A stretch of DNA of 64,000 nucleotides from Cyanobacteria bacterium FACHB-DQ100 (GCA_014695195.1 JACJNW010000023.1:124001-188000), one strand, 5' to 3'. Numbered from the stretch's first letter, positions 53,375 to 63,343 are shown. Notes: a model not told the origin generated them from the sequence alone. Program-made: numbers and translations.

Positions 53375-55231
53375 ATGAAAGTAGGGGCTTGGTATTTAGG
53401 CGACGATCGCGCTGAGTTTACGGTCTGGGCACCGCGATCGCAGAGTGTGACCTTGGAATTGGGTGAGCGATCGGTCGAATTGGCGCAGAAGGCTGAGGGA
53501 TATTGGAGCGCGATCGTTTCTGATGTCAAACCGGGGGCGCAGTACCGTTATCGGCTGGATGATCAGCAGTCTTATCCTGATCCCGCCTCGCAATTCCAGC
53601 CATTCGGGGTGCATGAAGCTTCAGCAGTTGTAGATCATCAGTTTGAGTGGCATGACGGGGAATGGAAAGGGATCACCTTAGAAGAGATGGTGATCTATGA
53701 GTTGCATGTTGGAACGTTTACGCCAGAGGGAACGTTTGAGGCAATTATTCCGCGATTGCAAACGTTACAAGAATTGGGAATTACGACGATCGAACTTATG
53801 CCGATCGCACAGTTTCCCGGAGACAGTAGAACCGACGATCCAAAGGCTTATCGCAACTGGGGATATGACGGGACTTATCCTTATGCGGTACAGAATTCTT
53901 ATGGCGGTGTAGCGGGTCTGAAAAAGCTAGTTGATGCCTGTCATCAACACGGAATTTCTGTGATGTTGGATGTGGTGTACAACCATTTCGGTCCTGAAGG
54001 AACTTACATTCATCAGTATGGGGATTACTTTACTGAAACCTACAAAACCCCTTGGGGTCAAGCAATTAACTACGATGATGCTCATAGTCATTGTGTTCGC
54101 AGCTATTTTATAGAAAATGCGCTGTACTGGCTGAAAGAATTTCACATTGATGCGCTGAGATTAGATGCGGTACACGCAATTTACGATCTTGGTGCACGAC
54201 ATTTTCTATCCGAACTCGCAGATCGCGTTGATGACCTTTCACGCCAGCAGAACCGCAAGCTCTACCTAATTGCTGAAAGTGATTTAAACGATGTGAAATT
54301 AGTGCGATCGAAGCAAGCGAATGGATTTGGATTAGATGCACAGTGGAGCGATGATTTTCATCATGCTTTACACGCTTTGTTAACGGGATCAGATGTTGGG
54401 TATTATCAGGATTTTGGTACCTGTGAAGATCTAGCAAAAGCGTATCGTGAAACGTTTGTTTATGACTGGAAATATGCCCCCCATCGGATGCGCTTTCATG
54501 GTGCGCCTGCAACCGATTGTGCAATGACTCAATTTGTAGTTTGTATTCAAAACCATGATCAAATCGGTAATCAAATGAAAGGAGAGCGGTTATCGCAATT
54601 AATTTCATTTGAAGGCTTGAAGTTGGCGGCAGGAGCAATCATTCTTTCACCATATATTCCGCTGTTGTTTATGGGTGAAGAATACGGAGAAGAAGTGCCC
54701 TTTACCTACTTTGTCAGCCATTCTGATCCTGAGTTAATTCGACTGGTGCGGCAAGGCAGAAAAGCAGAGTTTAAACACTTTCATTTTGATGGTGAACCGC
54801 CTGATCCTGAAGCTGTGCAAACTTATGAAGAATGCATTTTGCAGTGGGAGCGCCATCAGGCCGGGAAGTATAAAACCCTCTGGGAGTTTTATCAGGAATT
54901 ATTGAGAATGCGTCGATCGCTGCCTGCATTAATCAATCGCGATCGTGATTCGATTTCAGCTTGCGCTGAAGAAGAAAAGCAGTTTGTTTGGTTGCAGCGA
55001 TCGAGCGCTGAACAAACGCTGTTAATTCTGATGAGTTTCAACCAGTCGGAGCAAACTTTTGAGTTTCCAGATGGGCAGTGGCGGAAGCTGTTAGATTCAT
55101 CAGACGATCGCTGGATGGGCAAGGAAGCGCTGCCTTCGGCACACACAAGCGTGACCGCGCCAGAAAAAGGGCAGCACGGCGAAAGTGGGCAAGTGAGCGC
55201 ACAAAGTTTTGTGGTTTATGAACGCTATTAA
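53375..55231 (+). CDS. treZ: Malto-oligosyltrehalose trehalohydrolase
   Basis: Releases free trehalose from maltooligosyl-trehalose. 618 residues, GH13_10, with an N-terminal CBM48-like domain (YLGDDRAEFTVWAPRSQSV). Catalytic motifs are FHIDALRLDAVHAIYD (nucleophile Asp), LYLIAESDLND (Glu) and CIQNHDQIGNQ (Asp). GPEGTYIHQYGDYFT is typical of TreZ and separates it from glycogen branching enzymes. treY follows after 10 bases. Together they make trehalose from glycogen-derived chains, a stress and desiccation protectant. Confidence 0.96.
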   Translation: MKVGAWYLGDDRAEFTVWAPRSQSVTLELGERSVELAQKAEGYWSAIVSDVKPGAQYRYRLDDQQSYPDPASQFQPFGVHEASAVVDHQFEWHDGEWKGITLEEMVIYELHVGTFTPEGTFEAIIPRLQTLQELGITTIELMPIAQFPGDSRTDDPKAYRNWGYDGTYPYAVQNSYGGVAGLKKLVDACHQHGISVMLDVVYNHFGPEGTYIHQYGDYFTETYKTPWGQAINYDDAHSHCVRSYFIENALYWLKEFHIDALRLDAVHAIYDLGARHFLSELADRVDDLSRQQNRKLYLIAESDLNDVKLVRSKQANGFGLDAQWSDDFHHALHALLTGSDVGYYQDFGTCEDLAKAYRETFVYDWKYAPHRMRFHGAPATDCAMTQFVVCIQNHDQIGNQMKGERLSQLISFEGLKLAAGAIILSPYIPLLFMGEEYGEEVPFTYFVSHSDPELIRLVRQGRKAEFKHFHFDGEPPDPEAVQTYEECILQWERHQAGKYKTLWEFYQELLRMRRSLPALINRDRDSISACAEEEKQFVWLQRSSAEQTLLILMSFNQSEQTFEFPDGQWRKLLDSSDDRWMGKEALPSAHTSVTAPEKGQHGESGQVSAQSFVVYERY

Positions 55232-55241
55232 TTGAGGACTT

Positions 55242-57998
55242 ATGCGAATTCCACTAGCAACTTATCGAGTTCAATTACGTCAAGAGTTTCCGTTTGAAGC
55301 GGCTGCCAAAATTGTGGGCTATCTGGCAAAGTTAGGCATTTCTGACTTCTATGCGTCTCCTATTTTTAAGGCGAAAGCGGGTAGTAGTCATGGATATGAT
55401 GTAGTTGATCCGACACAACTCAATCCAGAATTAGGGACACCAGAAGTGTTTGATCAACTCGTCGAAAAATTACAGCATCACAATATGGGATGGCTGCAAG
55501 ACATTGTGCCAAATCATATGTCTTACGACAGCAATAATCGCTATCTAATGGACGTTTTAGAAAACGGCTTTGATTCAGAATATTTGCAGTTCTTTGATCT
55601 GGCTTGGAATTCGCCCTTTAGAAGCAGTCAAGAACCGATTCTCGCGCCGTTACTGGGGGACTTTTATGGCTCCTGCTTAGAGAATGGAGATATCAAACTT
55701 CAGTACGGTCAAGAGGGATTATCAGTTAATTATTATGCACTTCGAGTTCCTTTAAGGCTTGAATCTTATTCGATCTTTCTAACTCGCGATTTAGGAAAAT
55801 TAGCTAAAACTTTAGGAAGAAGAAATCCTGATTTTGTTAAGCTTCTTGCTGTTCTCTATATGTTAAAAAGCTTACCTGCTGAGTCGGGTGGTAAACAGAG
55901 ACAAGACCAAGCTGAATTCGTTAAAGGATTGCTTTGGGAGCTGTATGAAGGAAATCCTGAAGTTAAAACTTTTATTGATGAAAATATTCAATTTTTCAAC
56001 GGTGAAGCAGGCAATTCGCACAGCGTGGATTGGTTAGACAAGCTATTGTCAGAGCAGTTTTTCCGTTTATCTTATTGGAAGGTTGGAGCCGAGGAAATCA
56101 ACTATCGCAGATTTTTTACAGTCAATGAGCTAATTTCGGTGAGAATTGAAGAGCAAAAAGTGTTTAACTACACGCATAATTTCATTGCTCAGCTCATCCA
56201 AGAGGGTAAAGTTACCGGACTTAGAATTGATCATATTGATGGTCTCTCCAATCCAAAACAATATCTACATCGGCTACAGGAGAAAGTAGGCGATACGTAC
56301 ATTGTCGCAGAAAAGATTCTACAGCCTGGAGAAGATCTGCCAAAAGATTGGAGTATTCAAGGAACATCAGGATACGACTACTTGAATTACCTCAATAGCG
56401 TGTTTTGTGATGTGCAAAACGAGCCGCGCTTTGATGAAATTTATCAACGGATTCAGGGTCGATCGATTCCTTTTGAAGAAGTTGTGCTTGATAAGAAGCG
56501 CTTGATTCTTGATAAGAATTTGGCAGGCGATTTAGATAATTTAGCCACCTTGCTAAAAGACATTTCGCTTAAAGATCGCTACGGAAATGACTTCACGATT
56601 AATGGCTTGAAACGCGCGATCGCTGAAGTCCTAATTCAATTTTCGATCTATCGCACTTACACCACTGAAGAGGGAGTTGCAGAGGACGATCGTAATTACG
56701 TCAAAAATGCGATCGAGATTGCTCGCGAAAATCAACCTTTTTCACAAAAGGAATTAGATTTTATCGAAAAAGTGCTGCTGCTTGAATACGATGATTCGCT
56801 CACGGCAAAAGATAAAGAACAATGGCTTTATTTTGCAATGCGGATTCAGCAGTACACCGGGCCGCTGATGGCAAAAGGCGTTGAAGATACTGCATTCTTT
56901 GTGTACAACCGCTTGATTTCTCTAAATGAAGTCGGTGGTGATCCGGGTCGATTTGGTATTAGTACAACCGAGTTTCACCAGTTTAATCAGTATCGGCAAC
57001 AGCATTGGAACGTTGCAATGAATGCAACTTCTACACATGATACAAAACGGGGCGAAGACCTTCGTGCCAGAATTAATGTGCTTTCGGAAATTCCTGATGA
57101 ATGGCAAGCGCAAGTACAAAAATGGCGTGAAATGAATCATCAATACAAGATTCAACACAAGAAAGCGTCGATGCCCAGCGCGAATGACGAGTATGCGTTC
57201 TATCAAACGTTAGTGGGGGCGTATCCGTTTCAGGAAAGCGAAATGGATGGGTTTGTCGATCGGGTCGAGCAGTACGCGATCAAATCAATTCGAGAAGCGA
57301 AAGTCTCTACGGCTTGGTTACGTCCAAATAGTGCCTATGAAGAAGCTTGCACTAACTTTGTGAAAGCAATTCTAGCGGACGATCAGTTTCTCAAAGAATT
57401 CCTGCCCTTCCAGCAGAAGATTTCGCACTATGGGATTTTCAATTCTTTATCCCAAGCTTTGATCAAAATTACTTCTCCGGGTATTCCTGATTTTTATCAA
57501 GGCACTGAACTTTGGGATCTCAGTTTGGTTGATCCAGATAATCGCCGTCCGGTTGATTTTACAATCCGTGAAGCGTTTCTAGATGCGATGCAAGCCGCAG
57601 CACCCTCAGCGTTAATGCCAAAACTTTTAGAAAAGCCAGAAGACGGACAAGTGAAGCTGTTCCTGACACTGCAAGCGCTAAAAGTGCGGAATCAATTCAA
57701 GTCGGTCTTTCTCAGTGGCGAGTATATTCCGCTAGAAGCAACCGGAAAGTTCAAAGATCACATCATTGCCTTTGCGCGTAAAGATGCAGGTCAAATGGTG
57801 GTGACGATCGCACCCAGATTTTTCACCCGATTGATTCAACCGAATCAACTGCCAATTGGCGAAATTTGGGCAGATACTGCAATTGAGCTTCCCGCTTCAG
57901 GTTGGAAGAATGCGATCTCTGAGACTGAACATACTGGAAGCACGATCGCGCTCAAAGATGCCCTGAAAGATTTTCCGGTGGCACTGCTGACACACTAA
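55242..57998 (+). CDS. treY: Malto-oligosyltrehalose synthase
   Basis: Turns the reducing-end alpha-1,4 bond of a maltodextrin into an alpha,alpha-1,1 bond, giving maltooligosyl-trehalose, the TreZ substrate. It is 918 residues, GH13_26, long as is normal for TreY. Signatures are PLATYRVQLRQEFPFEAAAKIVGYL at the N-terminus, YASPIFKAKAGSSHGYDVVDP, GLRIDHIDGLSNPKQYL (Asp), YIVAEKILQPGEDLP (Glu) and NATSTHDTKRGEDLRARI (Asp). The debranching enzyme TreX, often next to treZY, is not in the window, so chains would need another debranching enzyme. Confidence 0.97.
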   Translation: MRIPLATYRVQLRQEFPFEAAAKIVGYLAKLGISDFYASPIFKAKAGSSHGYDVVDPTQLNPELGTPEVFDQLVEKLQHHNMGWLQDIVPNHMSYDSNNRYLMDVLENGFDSEYLQFFDLAWNSPFRSSQEPILAPLLGDFYGSCLENGDIKLQYGQEGLSVNYYALRVPLRLESYSIFLTRDLGKLAKTLGRRNPDFVKLLAVLYMLKSLPAESGGKQRQDQAEFVKGLLWELYEGNPEVKTFIDENIQFFNGEAGNSHSVDWLDKLLSEQFFRLSYWKVGAEEINYRRFFTVNELISVRIEEQKVFNYTHNFIAQLIQEGKVTGLRIDHIDGLSNPKQYLHRLQEKVGDTYIVAEKILQPGEDLPKDWSIQGTSGYDYLNYLNSVFCDVQNEPRFDEIYQRIQGRSIPFEEVVLDKKRLILDKNLAGDLDNLATLLKDISLKDRYGNDFTINGLKRAIAEVLIQFSIYRTYTTEEGVAEDDRNYVKNAIEIARENQPFSQKELDFIEKVLLLEYDDSLTAKDKEQWLYFAMRIQQYTGPLMAKGVEDTAFFVYNRLISLNEVGGDPGRFGISTTEFHQFNQYRQQHWNVAMNATSTHDTKRGEDLRARINVLSEIPDEWQAQVQKWREMNHQYKIQHKKASMPSANDEYAFYQTLVGAYPFQESEMDGFVDRVEQYAIKSIREAKVSTAWLRPNSAYEEACTNFVKAILADDQFLKEFLPFQQKISHYGIFNSLSQALIKITSPGIPDFYQGTELWDLSLVDPDNRRPVDFTIREAFLDAMQAAAPSALMPKLLEKPEDGQVKLFLTLQALKVRNQFKSVFLSGEYIPLEATGKFKDHIIAFARKDAGQMVVTIAPRFFTRLIQPNQLPIGEIWADTAIELPASGWKNAISETEHTGSTIALKDALKDFPVALLTH

Positions 57999-58142
57999 TT
58001 TGGAACAGCACATCGTAGGATAAGGCTTAATGTCAGTGAGACAGAAGTAACTTGCTTTGATGATGGATTCGGATCGCCGCACTCAACGAAGCAGAAAGAC
58101 TCGTCGAACTGTCGTTAGCTTACGTTGTTGCTGTTTTCTTTT

Positions 58143-59492
58143 ATGTTGCTTCCTTGGGTTTGGCGATCGATTCCATTGCATCAGCGCACAGGTTCAGAAG
58201 TGTTTGCTGCTTTGTTTTTGCAGGATAAGATTGCAGCTTTATTAGAAAGTCCTTCTCCAGCATCGCCGGACTATCCGCAGTTGGGGCGCTTTTCTATCTG
58301 CGCGGGACAGCCTAGAGCGGCTAGAGTTTGGACACCTGCGATCGGAGAAATTTTGCCGTTTCTCAATCAGTTGATCGAGCAGGAAATCCCGTCTCAAGCG
58401 CCAGAGCATTTACCGTTTACGGGCGGTTGGTTGGGTTGGTTGGGCTATGATCTTGCTTGGGAAATTGAGCGGCTTCCGTATCTCAAACCAGAGACTTTAC
58501 CGTTTCCGGTGGCGTTTTGGTATGAGCCAGAATGCTTTGCGGTGTTAGATCACGAGCAGCAAGTTTTATGGTTGGCGGCAAGTAATCAACCTCAATTGGA
58601 TCAGCTTGAGAAACGGCTATCAAATTTAGTTCAAACCTCCTTCAAAAGTTCAGCATTTGAGACTCAGTTCTGCATGAAGCAAACGGACTATGAAGCGATC
58701 GTTCTCAAGGCTAAACAACACATCCGGGCGGGTGATATTTTTCAAGCTAATTTATCTCTGAGATTTGAAGCGAGAACCGAAGCTGAAAGCTGGACAATTT
58801 ATCGATCGCTGCAATCCATTAATCCCTCACCGTTTGCCAGCTATTGGAAAACGCCTTGGGGGGATGTGATTAGCTGTTCTCCAGAACGATTGGTCAAACT
58901 AAAAGATGGAATCGCAGAAACCCGCCCGATCGCTGGAACTCGTCCGCGTGGAACCACAATCGAACACGATCGCGATCTAGCTCAAGAATTACTCGGCAAC
59001 ACTAAAGAGCAAGCTGAACACATTATGCTAGTGGATCTAGAGCGTAATGATTTGGGACGAGTGTGTGAATGGGGCAGTGTACAGGTTGATGAATTACTCG
59101 CGATCGAACGCTATAGCCATGTGATGCACTTAGTCAGCAATGTGATCGGCAAGATACAGCCACAGTCTAATTCGATCGATGTGATTCGCGCTCTGTTTCC
59201 GGGTGGAACCATTACCGGATGCCCGAAAGTCCGGTGCATGGAGATTATTGAAGCGTTAGAACCTGTGCGGCGCAGTTTGTTTTATGGCTCTTGTGGTTAT
59301 CTCGATCGACGTGGAAATCTTGATCTCAACATTCTGATTCGCACGTTGTTGTATGCACGTCAGGAAGAGAGCGCGATCGTTTGGGGGCAGGTTGGCGCGG
59401 GAATTGTAGCAGATAGCGATCCCGAACGAGAGTGGTTTGAATCTTTGCAAAAAGCACGAGCGCAACTTGCCGCACTCGGACAGGAAGTTTAA
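58143..59492 (+). CDS. pabB: Aminodeoxychorismate synthase component I / TrpE-family protein
   Basis: Chorismate-binding enzyme, 449 residues from the ATG at 58143. The N-terminal domain has GGWLGWLGYDLAWEIERLP. The C-terminal chorismate domain has AGDIFQANLSLRF, SCSPERLVKL, ETRPIAGTRPRG, IMLVDLERNDLGRV, and SNVIGKIQ through FPGGTITGCPKVRCMEIIEALE. Typical PabB has a Lys (PIKGT) where this protein has Ala (PIAGT), as in anthranilate synthases. The overall arrangement is closer to PabB; the Ala means an anthranilate synthase-like role is possible. The stop shares TTAA with the convergent exbB gene. Confidence 0.8.
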   Translation: MLLPWVWRSIPLHQRTGSEVFAALFLQDKIAALLESPSPASPDYPQLGRFSICAGQPRAARVWTPAIGEILPFLNQLIEQEIPSQAPEHLPFTGGWLGWLGYDLAWEIERLPYLKPETLPFPVAFWYEPECFAVLDHEQQVLWLAASNQPQLDQLEKRLSNLVQTSFKSSAFETQFCMKQTDYEAIVLKAKQHIRAGDIFQANLSLRFEARTEAESWTIYRSLQSINPSPFASYWKTPWGDVISCSPERLVKLKDGIAETRPIAGTRPRGTTIEHDRDLAQELLGNTKEQAEHIMLVDLERNDLGRVCEWGSVQVDELLAIERYSHVMHLVSNVIGKIQPQSNSIDVIRALFPGGTITGCPKVRCMEIIEALEPVRRSLFYGSCGYLDRRGNLDLNILIRTLLYARQEESAIVWGQVGAGIVADSDPEREWFESLQKARAQLAALGQEV

Positions 59493-60127
59493 TCTTCTCG
59501 TTTGCGCTCATACCATTGGCGATAAATTAACTCCAACTCGCTGCCCATATCCGCAAAATAATCAACCTGATTCGCCTGCAACGCCACACACAGCCGAAAA
59601 ATGCCCAGTGCCACGATCGCCACGATCATGCCGCCTGCGGTGGTGATTAAGGCTTCGGCGATTCCAGCCGCAGCTTTATTCGTGTCAACCGTTGTTCCAC
59701 CTCCAACTCGGAGATTAAAGAACGTGATAATTAATCCGGTGACTGTTCCCAACAACCCCAACAATGGAGCCATTGCAATCACCGTTTCAAGCAGCTTATC
59801 GCCCTTTCGCATCTGCACAAATTCCCGATCGCCCGCTGCTTCGAGCGCCAATCGCATCGTTTCGGGAGAAGGCTGATCAAGTTTCAGCCCTGCTAACATG
59901 AACCGTGCAATCGGCAAATTCGTTGCGGCTTCTGCAATCGATCGCGCTTCAAGCAAATCAAATCGAGCTGCATCCAAGATTCGGTGAGCGATGCGGTCTT
60001 CGCCCCGTAATACTTTTGACCAAAACAACGATCGCTCCAAACCACAAGCGATCGTCAAGATCGACAGTCCCGCAATTGGAATCATTACGGGACCGCCTTT
60101 CGCAATCAAATCAAACAGCGTTGACAT
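59489..60127 (-). CDS. ExbB/TolQ/MotA-family proton channel protein
   Basis: A 212-residue membrane protein with three helices at about 13-32, 112-135 and 155-178. The conserved region LLETVIAMAPLLGLLGTVTGLIITFFNL and GIAEALITTAGGMIVAIVAL defines the MotA/TolQ/ExbB family, which uses the proton gradient to drive outer-membrane transport or related work. The usual exbD partner is not downstream: the gene converges on pabB with a 4-base stop overlap. The upstream neighbour, 11 bases before it on the same strand, is an iron-binding protein gene, so the two may serve iron uptake together. Confidence 0.88.
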   Translation of the reverse strand: MSTLFDLIAKGGPVMIPIAGLSILTIACGLERSLFWSKVLRGEDRIAHRILDAARFDLLEARSIAEAATNLPIARFMLAGLKLDQPSPETMRLALEAAGDREFVQMRKGDKLLETVIAMAPLLGLLGTVTGLIITFFNLRVGGGTTVDTNKAAAGIAEALITTAGGMIVAIVALGIFRLCVALQANQVDYFADMGSELELIYRQWYERKRED

Positions 60128-60138
60128 TGAGATTTCTG

Positions 60139-61197
60139 CTATTTCCAGCCTGCGCGATCCATGATTTTTAGCGCTTCTGCATTGTTTTTACCAAACACCG
60201 AAGCATTCAGCGGATCTTCTTTGAAGTTCCTACCATAGCTTAATAAGACCGGATCGATCGTCGCACCTCTTACCGCTGGATACTCGTTGTTGCTTCCCGC
60301 AAAGATGGCCTGAGCTTCCGGGCTGGCGAGATATTCCAAAAATTGTACCGCTGCTTCACGATTGGGAGCCGTTTTGACTACGCCACCACCGCTGATATTG
60401 ACGTGAGTGCCTCGCTCTTTCTGATTCGGGAAAAAGACTCCGATTTTAGAAGCGATCTCTTTGTCTTCCGGTTTGTTGGACTTAGCTAGACGCACTACGT
60501 AATAGGTATTAACCAGGGTGAGATCGCCTTGTCCGGCGGCGACTGCTTTAATCTGAGCGGTGTCATTGCCCTCAGGCGATCTCGCAAAGTTTGCGACCAG
60601 TCCCCGCGCCCATTCTTCGGTCTTTTGAGGACCATGTTTTGCCAGCATCGACCCTGTGAGCGATTGGTTATACACATGGCTCGACGATCTCACGACAATC
60701 CGTCCTTTCCATTTCCGATTGGCTAAATCTTCGTAGGTCGAGAGATCAGACGGCTTCACGCGGTCTTTGTTGTACACGATCACCCGCGCCCGCCGAGTAA
60801 AGCCAAACCAGTGTCCACCGGGTTCGCGCAGGTTTTTAGGAATTGCACTGGTGAGCCTCGAAGACCGCACAGGCTGGAGTAAGTTCTCCTGTTGGGCACG
60901 CCACAACCGTCCTGCATCCACGGTGAGTAGAACATCTGCGGGACTGTTTGCGCCTTCGCTTTTAATCCGCTCGATCAGCTTGTCGGCATCCGCTTCCACC
61001 AAGTTAACTTTGATGCCTGTTTTTTGAGTAAAGCCTTGATAGACAGCGTTATCGCTGTCGTAGTGACGAGCAGAGTAGAGATTGAGAACGCGGGGTGCGG
61101 CGATCGATTGTTCGGTGTTGAATCCCCAAATTTGATGGGCAGTCACAGCGGCGATCGCTGCACCAGAAGCCAAAAAAAGCCGTCTTTTCATAGTCAT
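60139..61197 (-). CDS. futA: Periplasmic ferric-iron binding protein FutA/IdiA
   Basis: Substrate-binding protein for Fe(III), 352 residues from the ATG at 61197; a second ATG two codons later and an upstream one at 61212 are alternatives. The N-terminus [20 protein letters not shown] has twin Arg and a hydrophobic stretch, like a Tat signal. The mature part starts near [16 protein letters not shown]. Tyr residues in [17 protein letters not shown] and [11 protein letters not shown] match the iron ligands of FutA2/IdiA proteins. It precedes the ExbB-like gene by 11 bases. No futB/futC genes are in the window. A Fur box is expected upstream but I could not identify one reliably. Confidence 0.92.
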   Translation of the reverse strand: MTMKRRLFLASGAAIAAVTAHQIWGFNTEQSIAAPRVLNLYSARHYDSDNAVYQGFTQKTGIKVNLVEADADKLIERIKSEGANSPADVLLTVDAGRLWRAQQENLLQPVRSSRLTSAIPKNLREPGGHWFGFTRRARVIVYNKDRVKPSDLSTYEDLANRKWKGRIVVRSSSHVYNQSLTGSMLAKHGPQKTEEWARGLVANFARSPEGNDTAQIKAVAAGQGDLTLVNTYYVVRLAKSNKPEDKEIASKIGVFFPNQKERGTHVNISGGGVVKTAPNREAAVQFLEYLASPEAQAIFAGSNNEYPAVRGATIDPVLLSYGRNFKEDPLNASVFGKNNAEALKIMDRAGWK

Positions 61198-61485
61198 ATT
61201 GAAGTGTTCCACCAGGACTCGAGATGCCCAAACTAGCTAGAACTCGCAGTAATCTGCCCGCAAATTCTATCTTAATTGACATAAGTTACTAATAAGGAAC
61301 TTAAAGGAGTTTGGAATCACTGTCAAGCAAATGTATCAAAAAAGGACGATCGGCTCGCCTGCTCCTCTTGATTTTTCTTCCTGATAAGCATTTCAGGCTT
61401 CATTCGCTAGACTCTATCGCCAGACTTGAGGCACTCTTTTGCAAAAATCTCTCAAACTTTTGGAATCTTAGGATGTGATAATTTG

Positions 61486-63114
61486 TCAAGAGCCTGAGCG
61501 CTTCGCCAAGACCCAACCCTCAAAAATTTCTTCAGGCTCGTAATTCACGATCGGCGTTTTGGCAAGATTGGGATCAATCCAGGCGTACTTTGTATTCGGT
61601 GAAATTTTCGGATCTTTGATGTATTGCCCAATTTGGGGCGTATAAAAATTCAGCAGCAATTGCCGCTTGCGATCGTCGCGACTAATCAACGCTTCATTCA
61701 CCACAAAACTCACAGGCTGCGATCGCAAAATTGACTGAACATTCGGCTGTGACAAAAACTGTTTGAGTCGGGGATCATAGTCTCCCCATAATCCAGTCAG
61801 GTGCAGCATTGCCATTGCTAACCAGGATGTAAGTAGCCAAACTGCGATCCAATAATTTGCAGATTGATGCCTCGAAACACGGTTCCGCAGTAGCCAAATT
61901 ACAGGTAGGCTGAGCCACCCTAATCCCACAGCCAGCACAACCAGCGCAATCGATTCGATCGTGCCACTCCGCAGTGTGGTTGAAAATACCTGAGCAATCA
62001 TCATGCGCCGATTCACAATGACGAGCAAAATTATTGCGATCGCGCCTATAAATAGATTTAGCCCGATGAATAAACCCGTTTGTTTGCGCTGCCTGTAAAG
62101 ATATGCAAGATGAGACAGTGCGATCGCCGCGAATAATCCAATAAACGGCATTAACTGGATTGGATAATAGTGTGTTCGCGTTCCAAAGATACTTAATTCA
62201 ATAAATAATATAACCGGATAGCCAATCAGTAAAAAACGACTCTGCTTCGATTTTAACAATGCTCGAATATCAGAATGAAAGCACGAAAGCCACAAACCAG
62301 CTAACGCAAAAAAGACCCAAGGAAAACCATTTGCAGGAATATTCCAGAGATAATAGAACTGATTTGCACCCTGATAGGTTTGCCCCTTTAGATGAATTAG
62401 TTTACCAAACAGTTCTTGAATGGGGGCGGTTCCATATTTTTCAACTGCTGCCCATAGCCAAAAAATCGGTAGCAATAACCCAATCGCACATCCCAAGTAC
62501 AGTAGGGGATCAAACAAATGACGATGGCGGCGATGCTGAAAAATTAGATAAGGAAATAGCGCGATCGTCGCGGGAATAATCATGAATCCTTTGATCATGA
62601 ATCCCACACCAAACATCAAGCCTGTGAGAAACCTCCAGGGACGCTCTGAAGATTCTGCCATGAGTAGCGTCCAAATTGCGATCAGTTCCACGCAGACGAG
62701 AACCATATCTTGCGTAGCTAATCGTCCGTATTGCACTACTAACGGAATTACACTAAAAATCGCTGCCCCAAGCCAAGCAATTCGAGGCGTAGTCAACCGT
62801 ACCCCGATCGCGTACGTCAGCAACACACTCAGCACAAACGCGATCGCGCTTGGGAGTCGTGCGACTCCCTCATTCGTTCCAAATAACAAATACGATCCGG
62901 CAATCAGCCATTGAATTCCGATCGTGCGATCGAAGCTATATCCCCCGCCCCACTGTGGCGTAATCCAGTCTCCGGTTCTCAGAATGGCTCGTGCCTGCGT
63001 TGCATAAATCCCTTCATCGTGTGCCATCAGGCTTTGCTGAGAACTGCGAATTAGAACGATCGGCAAAACCCAAAGTAACAGAGTGAGATAAGGCAGAATT
63101 CGCTTCCAGTTCAC
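61486..63114 (-). CDS. GT39-like membrane glycosyltransferase
   Basis: A 542-residue integral membrane protein with about 11-12 helices. The first large loop has MAHDEGIYATQARAILRTGDWITPQWGG, the acidic DE motif of ArnT/PMT-type (GT39, PMT_2) transferases. These take sugar from a polyprenyl-phosphate donor and pass it to lipids or proteins outside the membrane. The C-terminal 100 residues form a soluble domain (LTGLWGDYDPRLKQFLSQPNVQS to EIFEGWVLAKR). The acceptor is unknown. It stands alone. Confidence 0.85.
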   Translation of the reverse strand: MNWKRILPYLTLLLWVLPIVLIRSSQQSLMAHDEGIYATQARAILRTGDWITPQWGGGYSFDRTIGIQWLIAGSYLLFGTNEGVARLPSAIAFVLSVLLTYAIGVRLTTPRIAWLGAAIFSVIPLVVQYGRLATQDMVLVCVELIAIWTLLMAESSERPWRFLTGLMFGVGFMIKGFMIIPATIALFPYLIFQHRRHRHLFDPLLYLGCAIGLLLPIFWLWAAVEKYGTAPIQELFGKLIHLKGQTYQGANQFYYLWNIPANGFPWVFFALAGLWLSCFHSDIRALLKSKQSRFLLIGYPVILFIELSIFGTRTHYYPIQLMPFIGLFAAIALSHLAYLYRQRKQTGLFIGLNLFIGAIAIILLVIVNRRMMIAQVFSTTLRSGTIESIALVVLAVGLGWLSLPVIWLLRNRVSRHQSANYWIAVWLLTSWLAMAMLHLTGLWGDYDPRLKQFLSQPNVQSILRSQPVSFVVNEALISRDDRKRQLLLNFYTPQIGQYIKDPKISPNTKYAWIDPNLAKTPIVNYEPEEIFEGWVLAKRSGS

Positions 63115-63246
63115 AACACTTCCTTCTATCCAGTGCAGGGGAATTCTACCGCAGTTTTTCTCCTACAACTTTTCCTGAAACTACAGGTTGCTTAGAACAT
63201 GAGAAGCACGATCGCGCTTGACACTGATATTAAATCTTTGCGTGAA

Positions 63247-63325
63247 GCGTGAATGCTTTGCCGAATCAAATGTAGACGGACTTCGTTTGGATAGCCGCAG
63301 ATTTGATTCGGCAAAGCATTCACGC
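63247..63325. repeat. Large hairpin with perfect 25-base arms
   Basis: Arms at 63247-63271 and 63301-63325 are exact reverse complements; the loop is 29 bases (63272-63300). It lies 18 bases past the hemB stop. It is far longer than an ordinary terminator stem, so it may be a mobile palindromic element or a stable RNA structure that also ends hemB transcription. Confidence 0.8.
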
Positions 63326-63343
63326 AAAAGTTCTATTCAACAA

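Noticed and set aside
61198-61485. Fur box upstream of futA
   Set aside because: The region is AT-rich with partial similarity only; no 19-base or 7-1-7 match could be shown by eye.
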